Assembly (NCBI RefSeq): GCF_000513935.1
Contig: NZ_AZUY01000004.1
Location: 100,814-164,813 of the forward strand
DNA: 64,000 nucleotides
Direction of reading: 5' to 3'
Source: Mesorhizobium sp. WSM3626
Lineage (GTDB): Bacteria > Pseudomonadota > Alphaproteobacteria > Rhizobiales > Rhizobiaceae
The notes beneath the pieces were generated by a model. It did no database searches and was not told the DNA's origin. It saw only the letters and a list, made by a program, of their open reading frames with translations. Both the position numbers and the translations under genes were made by a program. Each line of letters starts with the position of its first letter. Position 1 is the first letter of the stretch. Shown here piece after piece: positions 51,174 through 60,343 of the stretch.

Positions 51174-52943
51174 ATGTATCGGGCACCGGTCGGGGATATT
51201 GCGTTCACCCTGAAGCACGTCGCCGGCATGAAATCGGCCATTGATGCCGGTGCGTTCGGCGATCTCGGCGAGGATCTGGTCGATGCCGTCCTTGGCGAAG
51301 CCGGCCGCTTCGCCACCGAGGAGGTGGCACCCCTTTATAAGATCGGCGACGAACGAGGCGCCGTGTTGAAGGACGCGGTCGTCACCACCCCGGCGGGCTG
51401 GAAGGAACTCTATCGCCGCTGGATCGAAGGCGGCTGGAACGCGCTCTCCGGGCCGGAAGAGTATGGCGGTCAGGCCCTGCCGACCATGCTCGGCGTCGCC
51501 GCGCTCGAAATGTGGAATTCGGCCGCCATGGCCTTCGGCATCGGTCCGACGCTGACCATGGGCGCGGTCGAAGCGCTCGATAAACACGCCTCTGAGGACC
51601 TCAAGGCCAAATATCTCGCAAAGCTCGTCTCCGGCGAATGGATGGGCACGATGAACCTGACCGAGCCGCAGGCCGGATCGGACCTCGCCGCCCTGCGCAG
51701 CCGCGCCGAGCCGGCCGGCGACGGCACCTACCGCATCTTCGGCCAGAAGATTTTCATCACCTATGGCGAGCACGATTTCACCGACAACATCGTCCACCTG
51801 GTGCTGGCGCGGCTGCCCGATGCACCGGCCGGAACGCGCGGCATCTCGCTGTTCCTGGTGCCGAAATTCCTGGTCGGCGACGATGGCACGCTGGGTGCGC
51901 GCAACGACGTCTTCTGTTCCGGGCTCGAGCACAAGCTCGGCATCCATGCCTCGCCGACCTGCACCATGATCTATGGCGACGGTTTCCAGGGTGCCCAACC
52001 CGGCGCCATCGGCTGGCTGATCGGTGAGGAGAACAAGGGCCTCGCCTGCATGTTCACCATGATGAACAATGCGCGGCTTTGCGTCGGCATGCAGGGCGTC
52101 GCTGTCGCGGAAGCCGCGACCCAGAAAGCGATCGCCTATGCCAATGAGCGCCGTCAGGGCAAGGCGGCAAGCTTTGGTGGCGCCGGCATGGCGCCGATCG
52201 TCCATCACCCGGACGTGCAGCGCAATCTCCTGACCATGAAGGCGCTGACACAGATCGCCCGCGCCATCAGCTATTCCTGCGCCCACGCCATCGATCTCGC
52301 GCGCGCAACGTCCGATGACGAGGCGGCGCATTGGCGCGACCGTGCCAATCTCTTGACGCCGCTCGCCAAGGCCTTTTCCACCGATGTCGGCGTAGAGGTC
52401 GCCTCGCTTGGCGTCCAGGTGCATGGCGGCATGGGCTTCATCGAGGAAACGGGTGCGGCCGCGCTCTACCGCGACGCGCGCATCGCGCCGATCTATGAGG
52501 GCACCAACGGCATCCAGGCGATCGATCTGGTGATGCGCAAGCTGCCGCTTGGTGGCGGCGAGCACGTGCATGGCTATATCGACGAACTGGCTGGTATCGC
52601 CAATGCGGTGCGAACGTCGAACCTCGAAGGGTTTGGCCGCACCGCTGATGCTCTCGATCAGGCGCTCTCCGATTTGACGCAAGCGACGCGTTTCCTGCAG
52701 AGATTGTCGGCCGACGGCCGGACGGAGGAGGCGCTGGCGGGTGCGACGCCTTATCTCAGGCTGATCTCGCTTGCCGCCGGCGGCGCCTATCTGGCGCGGG
52801 CCGCTCTTGCCGACCAGGGCCGCATCGCGCTTTGCCGCTTCTTCGCCGAAAACCTGCTTGGCGAAGTCAGCGCTTTGAAGGAGCGCGTCATCGGCGGCGC
52901 CGAAAGCCTGGCTGCTGCCGGCAAGGCACTGATTTCCGCCTGA
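51174..52943 (+). CDS. Acyl-CoA dehydrogenase (DmdC-like, C-terminally extended)
   Basis: A 589-residue acyl-CoA dehydrogenase. N-terminal MYRAPVGDIAFTLKHVAG, then MNLTEPQAGSDLAALRS (FAD site), VFCSGLEHKLGIHASPTC, GVQVHGGMGFIEETGAAALYRDARIAPIYEGTNGIQ with the catalytic Glu, and an extra C-terminal domain of about 110 residues. The same architecture occurs in 3-methylmercaptopropionyl-CoA dehydrogenase (DmdC), but the substrate cannot be inferred. A GGAGGAT site precedes ATG 51174. Followed 19 bases later by an enoyl-CoA hydratase, so the pair may do two steps of beta-oxidation. Confidence 0.9.
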   Translation: MYRAPVGDIAFTLKHVAGMKSAIDAGAFGDLGEDLVDAVLGEAGRFATEEVAPLYKIGDERGAVLKDAVVTTPAGWKELYRRWIEGGWNALSGPEEYGGQALPTMLGVAALEMWNSAAMAFGIGPTLTMGAVEALDKHASEDLKAKYLAKLVSGEWMGTMNLTEPQAGSDLAALRSRAEPAGDGTYRIFGQKIFITYGEHDFTDNIVHLVLARLPDAPAGTRGISLFLVPKFLVGDDGTLGARNDVFCSGLEHKLGIHASPTCTMIYGDGFQGAQPGAIGWLIGEENKGLACMFTMMNNARLCVGMQGVAVAEAATQKAIAYANERRQGKAASFGGAGMAPIVHHPDVQRNLLTMKALTQIARAISYSCAHAIDLARATSDDEAAHWRDRANLLTPLAKAFSTDVGVEVASLGVQVHGGMGFIEETGAAALYRDARIAPIYEGTNGIQAIDLVMRKLPLGGGEHVHGYIDELAGIANAVRTSNLEGFGRTADALDQALSDLTQATRFLQRLSADGRTEEALAGATPYLRLISLAAGGAYLARAALADQGRIALCRFFAENLLGEVSALKERVIGGAESLAAAGKALISA

Positions 52944-52962
52944 TCTTCACAAGGAAAAGACC

Positions 52963-53715
52963 GTGACAGACCACATCCTCGTCGAGCGCCAGGGCGCCAT
53001 CCAGCTCATCCGCATGAACCGCCCGGACAAGAAGAACGCCCTGACGCGCGCCATGTATGCGAAGATGTCGGCGGCCCTTGCCGAAGGCGACGCCGATCCG
53101 GCGGTCCGCGTTCATGTCTTTCTCGGTGTGCCCGGCGCCTTCTCATCCGGCAACGACCTTGCCGATTTCATGGTTATGGCCACCGGCGGCGATGGTGGCA
53201 CGGAAGTCTGGGATTTCCTGCTGGCGTTGGCCCGGGTCGAAAAACCCATCGTTTCTGGCGTCGACGGCATCGCGGTCGGCATCGGCACCACGATCAACCT
53301 GCATTGCGATCTGACCTTCGCCACGCCAAGCACCGTGTTCCGCACGCCCTTCGTCGATCTCGGCCTCGTGCCGGAGGCTGGATCGAGCCTTTTGGCGCCG
53401 CGCATCCTGGGTCAGCAAGCTGCGTTTGCGCTGCTTGCCCTCGGCGAAGGCTTCTCGGCCGAGCGCGCGAAGGCCGCTGGACTGATCTACGAGGTGGTCG
53501 AGGAGGGCGCTCTGGAGGCCTCGGTCCTCTCGGCAGCCGGCCACATCGCGGCCAAGCCCCCGCAGGCTCTCAAGATCGCGCGCGACCTGATGCGCGGCTC
53601 ACGCGACGATCTGGTTGCCCGCATCGGAGTGGAGAGCGAGCATTTCCGTGAGCGGCTGAAATCCGATGAGGCGCGCGCGGCCCTCACGGCATTCATGACC
53701 AGGAAAAAGGGCTGA
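52963..53715 (+). CDS. Enoyl-CoA hydratase/isomerase family protein
   Basis: A 250-residue crotonase-fold protein: RMNRPDKKNALTRAMY, the oxyanion-hole region GVPGAFSSGNDLADFM and IVSGVDGIAVGIGTTINLHCDLTFAT, then FVDLGLVPEAGSSLL. Acts on enoyl-CoA, by its partner gene. Reaction: hydration or isomerisation. GTG 52963 with an AAGGAA site. Same strand as the dehydrogenase and 19 bases after it. Confidence 0.9.
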   Translation: MTDHILVERQGAIQLIRMNRPDKKNALTRAMYAKMSAALAEGDADPAVRVHVFLGVPGAFSSGNDLADFMVMATGGDGGTEVWDFLLALARVEKPIVSGVDGIAVGIGTTINLHCDLTFATPSTVFRTPFVDLGLVPEAGSSLLAPRILGQQAAFALLALGEGFSAERAKAAGLIYEVVEEGALEASVLSAAGHIAAKPPQALKIARDLMRGSRDDLVARIGVESEHFRERLKSDEARAALTAFMTRKKG

Positions 53716-53726
53716 ACCTTACCCTT

Positions 53727-54344
53727 TCAGGGATAAAGCCTCGTCTTGCTCCAACCACCATCGGCGTCGCGTGAGAAGACCACTCGGTCATGCAGCCGGA
53801 ACGGCCTGTCGTGCCAGAATTCGATCGTCTTCGGCACGATGCGGAAGCCCGACCAGTGCTTGGGCCGTGGAATCTCGCCGATAGCGTAGCGCGCTGTGTA
53901 TTCCGCGACGGCCTTTTCCAGGGCAAAGCGGCTTTCCAGCGGCCGCGACTGCTTCGAGGCCCAGGCGCCGATGCGGCTGCCGCGTGGCCGCGTCGCGTAA
54001 TAGCTGTCGGCCTCGGCGTCGCTGACGATTTCCACCGGACCGCGAATGCGGACCTGGCGGCGCAGCGATTTCCAGTGGAAACACATCGCCGCCTTCATGC
54101 TGCCCAGAATCTCCTGGCCCTTGGCGCTGTCGAAATTCGTGTAGAACACAAAGCCGCTTTTATCGAACCCCTTGAGCAGCACCATCCGTACGTCCGGCAT
54201 GCCCTCGGCATCGACGGTCGCCAGCGCCACGCCGTTGGCATCGTTGATTTCGCTCTTGGTGGCGTCGTCCAGCCATGCGGCAAAGAGGCGAAACGGCTCG
54301 GCCGCTTCGGTAAAGTCACTGGTTATTAACGCTGTGTCACTCAT
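53727..54344 (-). CDS. pdxH: Pyridoxine/pyridoxamine 5'-phosphate oxidase
   Basis: A 205-residue PNPOx: [64 protein letters not shown] and the C-terminal [25 protein letters not shown]. It uses FMN to make pyridoxal phosphate. ATG 54344 fits the family N-terminus. Convergent with the enoyl-CoA hydratase gene, 11 bases between stops. Confidence 0.96.
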   Translation of the reverse strand: MSDTALITSDFTEAAEPFRLFAAWLDDATKSEINDANGVALATVDAEGMPDVRMVLLKGFDKSGFVFYTNFDSAKGQEILGSMKAAMCFHWKSLRRQVRIRGPVEIVSDAEADSYYATRPRGSRIGAWASKQSRPLESRFALEKAVAEYTARYAIGEIPRPKHWSGFRIVPKTIEFWHDRPFRLHDRVVFSRDADGGWSKTRLYP

Positions 54345-54384
54345 AGTTTTTCTCAAATTGTCACGAGATCAGGGAGGTTGCCGA

Positions 54385-54846
54385 TTGTCGCGTATCGCGC
54401 AAGCTTTTGACAGCAGGCAATGGGGCGTTATCGCTTCAGCCAGCGCGAAAGCGGCGATCGTGGCAATCGCCCTGCCGCTTGCTGGCTGCGGTGCGGGCGG
54501 CTTCAGCCTGGACAAAGCCGAAGTCGACCGCTCGATCCTGACCAGCAGCACATCGGCTTCGGCCAAGCCGGCCGATTCGGATCGCGACTCGGACCAGACG
54601 ACGATCGGCAATGCGGTATCCTCCGCCGACATCGAGCAACTCAGTGGCCAGGCCGTGCCTTGGGCGAATGCCGGCACCGGCTCGCGCGGCTCCATCACGG
54701 AACTGGCGGAATTGAAGGACAGCGGCCAGACGTGCCGCCGCTTCAAGGCTTCGCGCGAGAGCTTTGACGGCGTTGCCATGTTCGAGGGCGAACTCTGTCT
54801 TGCCAGCGCCGGCGGCTGGCGCATGCAGGGCTTCAAGGCACTCTGA
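54385..54846 (+). CDS. RT0821/Lpp0805-type surface lipoprotein
   Basis: A 153-residue lipoprotein: lipobox LPLAGC with Cys at about residue 35, then a Ser-rich linker, then the surface-antigen domain AVPWANAGTGSRGSITEL, GQTCRRFKAS and GELCLASAGGWRMQGF. This resembles the Rickettsia 17-kDa-type/RT0821 family. The TTG at 54385 has a GGGAGG site 7 bases upstream. It sits in the outer membrane. Role unknown. The gene is divergent from pdxH. Confidence 0.8.
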   Translation: MSRIAQAFDSRQWGVIASASAKAAIVAIALPLAGCGAGGFSLDKAEVDRSILTSSTSASAKPADSDRDSDQTTIGNAVSSADIEQLSGQAVPWANAGTGSRGSITELAELKDSGQTCRRFKASRESFDGVAMFEGELCLASAGGWRMQGFKAL

Positions 54847-54946
54847 TTTTCCGGCTTTGATATGATGCACCGCTACTGGAATTTCTTCCTATGCGAGCGC
54901 ATATAGGGGGCAAGTATGGACTCACTCCTTTTCCAGGGCAGGAAGC

Positions 54947-55879
54947 ATGCGCGACCCCTATGAGGTGCTGGGCGTTGCAAAGAACGCATCGGCCAAGGAC
55001 ATAAAATCGGCGTACCGGAAACTCGCCAAGAAGCATCATCCGGACCAGAATCCGAATGATCCCAAGGCGAAGGACCGTTTTGCCGCGGCCAATCAGGCCT
55101 ATGAGGTCATCGGCGACGAGAAGAACCGTGCCGCTTTCGATCGTGGCGAAATCGACGCCGACGGCAAGCCGCGTTTCCAGGGTTTTGAAGGTGCGGCCGG
55201 CGGCGGCGACCCCTTTGCTGGGTTTCGCCGCCAGCAACAGGGCGCCGGCGGCTCGCGATTCGAGTTCCGCTCGGGCCGCCCCGGCGGCGATCCGTTCGAT
55301 GGCAACAGCGACATCTTCAGCCAGATTTTCGGCGATGCCTTTTCAGGCGCGCGCGGGCCAGGCGCAGGCGACCGCCGCCAGCCGGCGACATCAGCTGACC
55401 TGAACGTCACGCTCGACGTCACCATCGAGGAAGCTGCGAACGCCGAAAAGGTCACGGCGATGTTCCCGGACGGCCGCAAGGTGGCGGTCAAGCTGCCGGC
55501 CTATGTCGAGGATGGCCAGACCATCCGGTTGAAAGGCCAGGGCGAGCAGGGACCGGGCCAGCCCGGCGACGCACTGGTCAAGATCCACATCCGCCGCCAT
55601 CCGCGCTACCGCATCGAGGGTCGCGACCTGCACGCCGATCTGCCGGTTTCGCTGGCCGATGCGGTGCTGGGCGCCAAGGTGCCGGTCGAGACGCCGACCG
55701 GCAGGCTCGCTGTCAACGTTCCCGCCTGGTCGAGTTCCGACAAGGTCCTGCGGCTCAAGGGCAGGGGCTTGCCGGAGAAAGCCGGCGGCCATGGCGACCT
55801 CTACGCCCATGTGCGCATCATGCTGCCGGAAGGCGGTGACAGCGCGCTGGAATCGCTGTTGCGCGGCCAAAAAGGCTGA
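54947..55879 (+). CDS. DnaJ-class chaperone without zinc finger (CbpA-like)
   Basis: A 310-residue J-domain protein: J domain at 1-70 ([20 protein letters not shown], with HPD in [10 protein letters not shown]), a Gly/Phe region (about 80-140), then two C-terminal substrate-binding domains ([35 protein letters not shown]). The Cys-rich zinc domain of DnaJ is absent, as in CbpA. It would stimulate DnaK. A GGCAGGAAGC site precedes ATG 54947. fabI follows after 105 bases. Confidence 0.9.
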   Translation: MRDPYEVLGVAKNASAKDIKSAYRKLAKKHHPDQNPNDPKAKDRFAAANQAYEVIGDEKNRAAFDRGEIDADGKPRFQGFEGAAGGGDPFAGFRRQQQGAGGSRFEFRSGRPGGDPFDGNSDIFSQIFGDAFSGARGPGAGDRRQPATSADLNVTLDVTIEEAANAEKVTAMFPDGRKVAVKLPAYVEDGQTIRLKGQGEQGPGQPGDALVKIHIRRHPRYRIEGRDLHADLPVSLADAVLGAKVPVETPTGRLAVNVPAWSSSDKVLRLKGRGLPEKAGGHGDLYAHVRIMLPEGGDSALESLLRGQKG

Positions 55880-55984
55880 TCAAGAGCTTTTGTCCCCCGA
55901 ACTGTCCGGTTTGAACGCTTGAAGGGGCTGTGTGCCTGTGCGATAGGCACTCCACAAAGCAGAAACCTTGCGGAGAGCGCTGAC

Positions 55985-56803
55985 ATGGCGGGTGGACAGG
56001 GCCTAATGGCCGGCAAGCGCGGCCTTATTCTTGGCGTCGCCAATAACAGGTCGATCGCCTATGGCATTGCCAAGGCCTGCGTCGATCACGGCGCCGAGAT
56101 CGCACTGACCTATCAGGGCGAAGCCTTCAAGAAGCGCGTCGAGCCGCTGGCGGCGGAACTGGGCGCCTTTGTCGCGGGCCATTGCGACGTCACCGATCCC
56201 GCGAGCTTGGACGAGGTTTTCGCCAATGTCGCCAAACACTGGGGCAAGCTCGACTTCCTCGTCCACGCCATCGCTTTTTCCGACAAGGACGAGCTGACCG
56301 GCCGCTATGTCGAGACGACGCGCGACAATTTCCTGCGCACCATGGACATTTCGGTCTATTCCTTCACCACCATCGCCAAGCGCGCCGAAGCGCTGATGAC
56401 CGAGGGCGGTTCGCTGCTGACGCTGACCTATTACGGCGCCGAGAAGGTAATGCCGCACTATAACGTCATGGGCGTCGCCAAGGCGGCACTCGAGGCCAGC
56501 GTGCGTTACCTCGCGGTTGATCTCGGCGCCAAGAAGATCCGCGTCAACGCGATTTCCGCCGGCCCGATCAAGACGCTTGCCGCCTCCGGCATCGGCGATT
56601 TCCGCTACATCCTGAAGTGGAACGAATACAATTCGCCGCTGAAGCAGACAGTCACGCAGGAAGAAGTCGGCGATTCCGGCGTCTATTTCCTGTCCGACCT
56701 GTCGCGTGGCGTCACCGGCGAGGTGCACCATGTCGATTCCGGCTATCACGTCGTCGGCATGAAGGCGGTCGACGCGCCGGATATTTCGACGGTCAAGGAT
56801 TAG
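55985..56803 (+). CDS. fabI: Enoyl-[acyl-carrier-protein] reductase (NADH)
   Basis: A 272-residue short-chain dehydrogenase of the FabI type. NAD-binding LILGVANNRSIAYGIAKAC (about 14), the active-site Tyr-x6-Lys in HYNVMGVAKAALEASVRYLA, and LTYYGAEKVMP. It performs the last step of the fatty acid elongation cycle. Starts ATG 55985 with a GGAGAG site upstream. This is a known target of triclosan-type inhibitors. Next gene on the same strand is a histidine phosphatase, 52 bases later. Confidence 0.93.
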   Translation: MAGGQGLMAGKRGLILGVANNRSIAYGIAKACVDHGAEIALTYQGEAFKKRVEPLAAELGAFVAGHCDVTDPASLDEVFANVAKHWGKLDFLVHAIAFSDKDELTGRYVETTRDNFLRTMDISVYSFTTIAKRAEALMTEGGSLLTLTYYGAEKVMPHYNVMGVAKAALEASVRYLAVDLGAKKIRVNAISAGPIKTLAASGIGDFRYILKWNEYNSPLKQTVTQEEVGDSGVYFLSDLSRGVTGEVHHVDSGYHVVGMKAVDAPDISTVKD

Positions 56804-56855
56804 TTCTCTCCGCCTATCCTCCGTCCAGGCCCTGGCCCGATCTTCGGAAGAGCTG

Positions 56856-57443
56856 ATGTACCCGCTGGTTTATATCGTGCGCCACGGCCAGACCGCGTGG
56901 AACGCCGAGTTCCGGCTTCAGGGCCAGGCCGACACCGATCTCAATGCCCTCGGCCGCGAGCAGGCGACCAGAAACGGCCATCGGCTGGCCGAACTCATCG
57001 GCGATCCCAACGAGTTCGACTTCGTCGCCAGCCCAATGAGGCGGACGCGCGAGACGATGGAACGCATCCGCGCCGCCATGAAGCTCGATCCGCTCGCCTA
57101 TCGAACCGATATCAGGCTCATTGAAGTCAATTTCGGCGATTGGCAGGGTTTTACCTTTGCCGAGCTCGATGCGCGGTCTCCCGGGGCAAGCAGGACGCGT
57201 GCTCGCGACAAATGGAATTTTCAGCCACCGGGCGAAGGTGCCGAGAGCTACCAGATGCTGCTTGAGCGGGTGAAGCCATGGTTCGGCGAGATCGACCGCA
57301 AGACGATCTGTGTCACGCATGGCGGCGTCATGCGCGCCCTGTTTCGCTTCGTGCTTGGTAGGCCCGAGGACGAGGCCGCGAACCTGGAGATACCGCACGA
57401 TCGCGTGCTCAAACTCGAAGGGAACAGCCTGGAGTGGCTTTAG
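56856..57443 (+). CDS. Histidine phosphatase family protein
   Basis: A 195-residue phosphoglycerate-mutase-like phosphatase. The catalytic RHGQTAWNAEFRLQG (first His), FVASPMRRTRETMERI and the second His in ICVTHGGVMRALFRF are all present. The family dephosphorylates small molecules; the substrate is unknown. Cytoplasmic. ATG 56856 gives the standard N-terminus. Repeats follow the gene. Confidence 0.9.
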   Translation: MYPLVYIVRHGQTAWNAEFRLQGQADTDLNALGREQATRNGHRLAELIGDPNEFDFVASPMRRTRETMERIRAAMKLDPLAYRTDIRLIEVNFGDWQGFTFAELDARSPGASRTRARDKWNFQPPGEGAESYQMLLERVKPWFGEIDRKTICVTHGGVMRALFRFVLGRPEDEAANLEIPHDRVLKLEGNSLEWL

Positions 57444-57469
57444 GACGCCTGGAGAGGCCAATTCCTAAC

Positions 57470-57514
57470 GCATGTCGCCCAAAAGTGACCTCGGTTTTGG
57501 GGAAGACGACATGC
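57470..57514. repeat. Palindromic intergenic repeat, first module
   Basis: GCATGTCG (57470-57477) and CGACATGC (57507-57514) with an inner CCCAAAA/TTTTGGG dyad. Same layout as the element at 39930. It forms a composite with the module at 57529, like rhizobial mosaic (RIME-like) elements. Confidence 0.75.
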
Positions 57515-57528
57515 ACAAAAACAAGACC

Positions 57529-57570
57529 TAAAGCGTGTCGCATGAATCCATTTCGACGCGACGCGCTTTA
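57529..57570. repeat. Palindromic intergenic repeat, second module
   Basis: TAAAGCGTGTCGC (57529-57541) pairs with GCGACGCGCTTTA (57558-57570) with one wobble. Its outer edge TTA (57568-57570) is the stop codon of the DUF1344 gene read on the minus strand. Confidence 0.75.
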
Positions 57571-57831
57571 GTTCGTGTCGCTGTCTCCCGGCAACTGCAT
57601 GTCGGTGACGACGTTTTCGCCATCGGTCACATCGTAAGCGATGACGATGTCCATGCCTGGCTTCAGCGCGTCGAGATCGGTCTCGGCGTTCAGCTTGTAG
57701 GATTTGCCGTCATCAAGCGTCAGCGTCAACGCGTCCTTGTCGACCTTCTTGATCAGGCCTTCGGTCTGGCCGGCAAAGGCGGCGGTGGAGAGCAGCAGCG
57801 TGGCGGCAACAGCGCCAATCAGGGTACGCAT
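57568..57831 (-). CDS. DUF1344 exported protein
   Basis: An 87-residue protein: signal peptide (residues 1-20, ending TAAFA) and a mature OB-like domain with GQTEGLIKKVDKDALTLTLDDGKSYKL and MDIVIAYDVTDGENVVTDM. It is a small periplasmic rhizobial family of unknown function. Its TAA stop coincides with the outer edge of the palindromic repeat (57570). It is divergent from aroC, 183 bases away. Confidence 0.82.
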   Translation of the reverse strand: MRTLIGAVAATLLLSTAAFAGQTEGLIKKVDKDALTLTLDDGKSYKLNAETDLDALKPGMDIVIAYDVTDGENVVTDMQLPGDSDTN

Positions 57832-58014
57832 AATCGTCCTCTTTGGTCATTACGCCGGCCTGGGTGGCGGCGGATCCTCAACGGCGAATGGAGCAGAGCA
57901 GAAACCAACCGAATGTGTCAAAACTAAATCCGCCAGATCACAGTTTGACCACTGTGGAAAACGCCAATAGAAGGCTGGCTTCAGCCGGTTTCGATGCCGG
58001 GCAGGGCACTTTCC

Positions 58015-59115
58015 ATGTCTCACAACACGTTTGGCCATCTTTTCCGCGTCACCACCTGGGGCGAGAGCCATGGCGCGGCGCTCGGCTGCGTGGTCGATGG
58101 CTGTCCGCCGGGTATCCGTTTCACGCGCGATGAAATCCAGGCCGAACTCGACAAGCGCCGACCCGGGCAATCGCGCTTCGTCACCCAACGCCGCGAGCCG
58201 GACGAGGTGAAGATCCTCTCAGGCTTCGTCCTCGACGAGGACGGCGCGACGATGATCACTACCGGTACGCCAATCTCGATGCTGATCGAGAATGTCGATC
58301 AGCGGTCGAAGGACTATGGCGAGATTGCCCGCCAGTTCCGGCCGGGCCATGCCGACTACACCTACGAGGTCAAATACGGCGTACGGGACTATCGCGGTGG
58401 CGGCCGCTCTTCCGCGCGCGAGACCGCGGCCAGGGTCGCCGCCGGCGCCCTCGCCCGCAAGGTGGTGCCGGGCATGGTGGTGCGCGGCGCGCTGGTGTCG
58501 ATGGGCGAAAAGTCGATCGACCGCGCCAACTGGAACTGGAATTTCATCGGCGACGCGGAAAATCCGTTCTTCACTCCCGATCCGGCTTCCGTTTCTGTTT
58601 TCACGCAGTATCTCGACGCCATTCGCAAGGCCGGCTCCTCGGTCGGCGCGGTGATCGAGATCGTCGCTGACGGCGTGCCTCCCGGCCTCGGCGCGCCGAT
58701 CTACGCCAAGCTCGACCAGGACATTGCCTCCGGTCTGATGTCGATCAACGCCGTCAAGGGCGTCGAGATCGGCAATGGTTTCGAGGCCGCCCGCATCACC
58801 GGCGAACAGAACGCCGACGAGATGCGTATGGGCAATGACGGCAAGCCGGTGTTCCTGTCCAACAATGCCGGCGGCATACTCGGCGGCATCTCCACCGGCC
58901 AGGCGATCGTTGCGCGCTTTGCCGTGAAGCCGACGTCGTCGATCCTGACGCCGCGCAAATCGATCGACAAGGACGGCAACGACGTGGAGGTGATGACCAA
59001 GGGTCGCCACGACCCTTGCGTCGGCATCCGCGCCGTGCCGATCGGCGAGGCCATGGTTGCCTGCGCCATCGCCGACCACTATCTGCGGCACCGAGGACAG
59101 ACAGGAAGGGGATAG
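58015..59115 (+). CDS. aroC: Chorismate synthase
   Basis: A 366-residue chorismate synthase. The signatures are [21 protein letters not shown], the [29 protein letters not shown] block and the late [23 protein letters not shown]. It makes chorismate from EPSP using reduced FMN. ATG 58015 chosen by family length; an in-frame upstream start at 57994 is not supported. Followed by ribB after 108 bases that hold a GGGAATAGGG inverted repeat. Confidence 0.96.
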   Translation: MSHNTFGHLFRVTTWGESHGAALGCVVDGCPPGIRFTRDEIQAELDKRRPGQSRFVTQRREPDEVKILSGFVLDEDGATMITTGTPISMLIENVDQRSKDYGEIARQFRPGHADYTYEVKYGVRDYRGGGRSSARETAARVAAGALARKVVPGMVVRGALVSMGEKSIDRANWNWNFIGDAENPFFTPDPASVSVFTQYLDAIRKAGSSVGAVIEIVADGVPPGLGAPIYAKLDQDIASGLMSINAVKGVEIGNGFEAARITGEQNADEMRMGNDGKPVFLSNNAGGILGGISTGQAIVARFAVKPTSSILTPRKSIDKDGNDVEVMTKGRHDPCVGIRAVPIGEAMVACAIADHYLRHRGQTGRG

Positions 59116-59223
59116 GGAATAGGGGACTAAGCTTGGCTGCCACGCCGAAACGGTCAAATTTTCCTTTTCCCTACTCCCGCACTGCCCTATTCCCCTACTC
59201 CCTGCGAGTGAAACGAGCGCTTT

Positions 59224-60324
59224 ATGCCTTACGACCAGAAGAAAATCGTCGAAGCAATTCGGGCCTTCGAACGCGGCGAGATCGTCGTCGTCATGGACGA
59301 TGACGGGCGTGAGAACGAGGGCGACCTGATCGTCGCCGCCGTCCACTGCACGCCGGAGAAGATGGCCTTCATCGTGCGCAACACGTCGGGCATCGTCTGT
59401 ACGCCGATGCCGCGCGAGGAAGCCAAGCGGTTGAACCTCGCGCCGATGGTTGCCGATAATGATTCGGCCCACACGACCGCCTTCACCGTCAGCGTCGACT
59501 TCAAGCATGGCACCACGACAGGAATTTCAGCCGACGACCGCACGCTGACCGTTCGCAACCTTGCCAACGGCAATGTCGGCGCCTCCGATTTCGTCCGCCC
59601 CGGCCACATCTTTCCGCTCATCGCGCGCGAAGGCGGCGTGTTGATGCGCTCGGGTCACACCGAGGCCGCGGTCGACCTCTGCAAGCTCGCCGGCCTGCCG
59701 CCGATCGGCGTTATCTCGGAACTGGTCAATGATGACGGCACCGTCAAGCGCGGCCCGCAGGTCGCGGCCTTCGCCGAGGAGCACGGTCTCAAGCAGGTAT
59801 CGGTCGCCGACCTCATCGCTTACCGGCAGCGCAAGGAAACGCTGGTCGAGCGCGTCGCCTGTTCCGACATCGAGACGCTGGGTGGCAAGGCGCAGGTCTT
59901 CACCTACACGCTGCCCTGGGACACGATGCATCACGTCGCCATCGTCTTCGGCGATATCCGCGACGGCGAGGACGTCCCGGTGCGACTGCATTCGGAGGAC
60001 GTCGTAACCGACGTGTTCGGCACCAGCCACCGACTCGACGGCATCATGAAGGCGATGGGCGAACGCAAGCGCGGTGTCATCGTCTATCTGCGCGAGGGCT
60101 CGGTCGGCGTCGCCCACCAGGAGCGCAACCGGCCGGCGCCGGGTGATCGCGAGGACCATGAAGAGGCGCGCCGGCGCGAGAGCGAATGGCGCGAGATCGG
60201 CCTTGGTGCGCAAATCCTGAAGGATCTCGGCATTTCCTCGATCAACCTGATCGCCTCGCGTGAACGCCACTATGTCGGCCTCGAAGGGTTTGGCATCCAC
60301 ATCGCCAAGACCGAGATTATCTGA
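59224..60324 (+). CDS. ribB: 3,4-dihydroxy-2-butanone 4-phosphate synthase with degenerate RibA half
   Basis: A 366-residue protein. Residues 1-205 are an intact RibB: VVVMDDDGRENEGDLIVAA, GHIFPLIAREGGVLMRSGHTEAAVDL and GVISELVNDDGT with the catalytic residues. Residues 206-366 resemble GTP cyclohydrolase II, but the three zinc cysteines are missing: the usual C-S-E-C-x2-GDVFGS-x-RCDC region reads LHSEDVVTDVFGTSHRLDGIM. The RibA half is thus probably inactive, as in known RibBX proteins. It produces the four-carbon precursor of riboflavin. Confidence 0.92.
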   Translation: MPYDQKKIVEAIRAFERGEIVVVMDDDGRENEGDLIVAAVHCTPEKMAFIVRNTSGIVCTPMPREEAKRLNLAPMVADNDSAHTTAFTVSVDFKHGTTTGISADDRTLTVRNLANGNVGASDFVRPGHIFPLIAREGGVLMRSGHTEAAVDLCKLAGLPPIGVISELVNDDGTVKRGPQVAAFAEEHGLKQVSVADLIAYRQRKETLVERVACSDIETLGGKAQVFTYTLPWDTMHHVAIVFGDIRDGEDVPVRLHSEDVVTDVFGTSHRLDGIMKAMGERKRGVIVYLREGSVGVAHQERNRPAPGDREDHEEARRRESEWREIGLGAQILKDLGISSINLIASRERHYVGLEGFGIHIAKTEII

Positions 60325-60343
60325 GCTCAACAAACCCTCCCTG

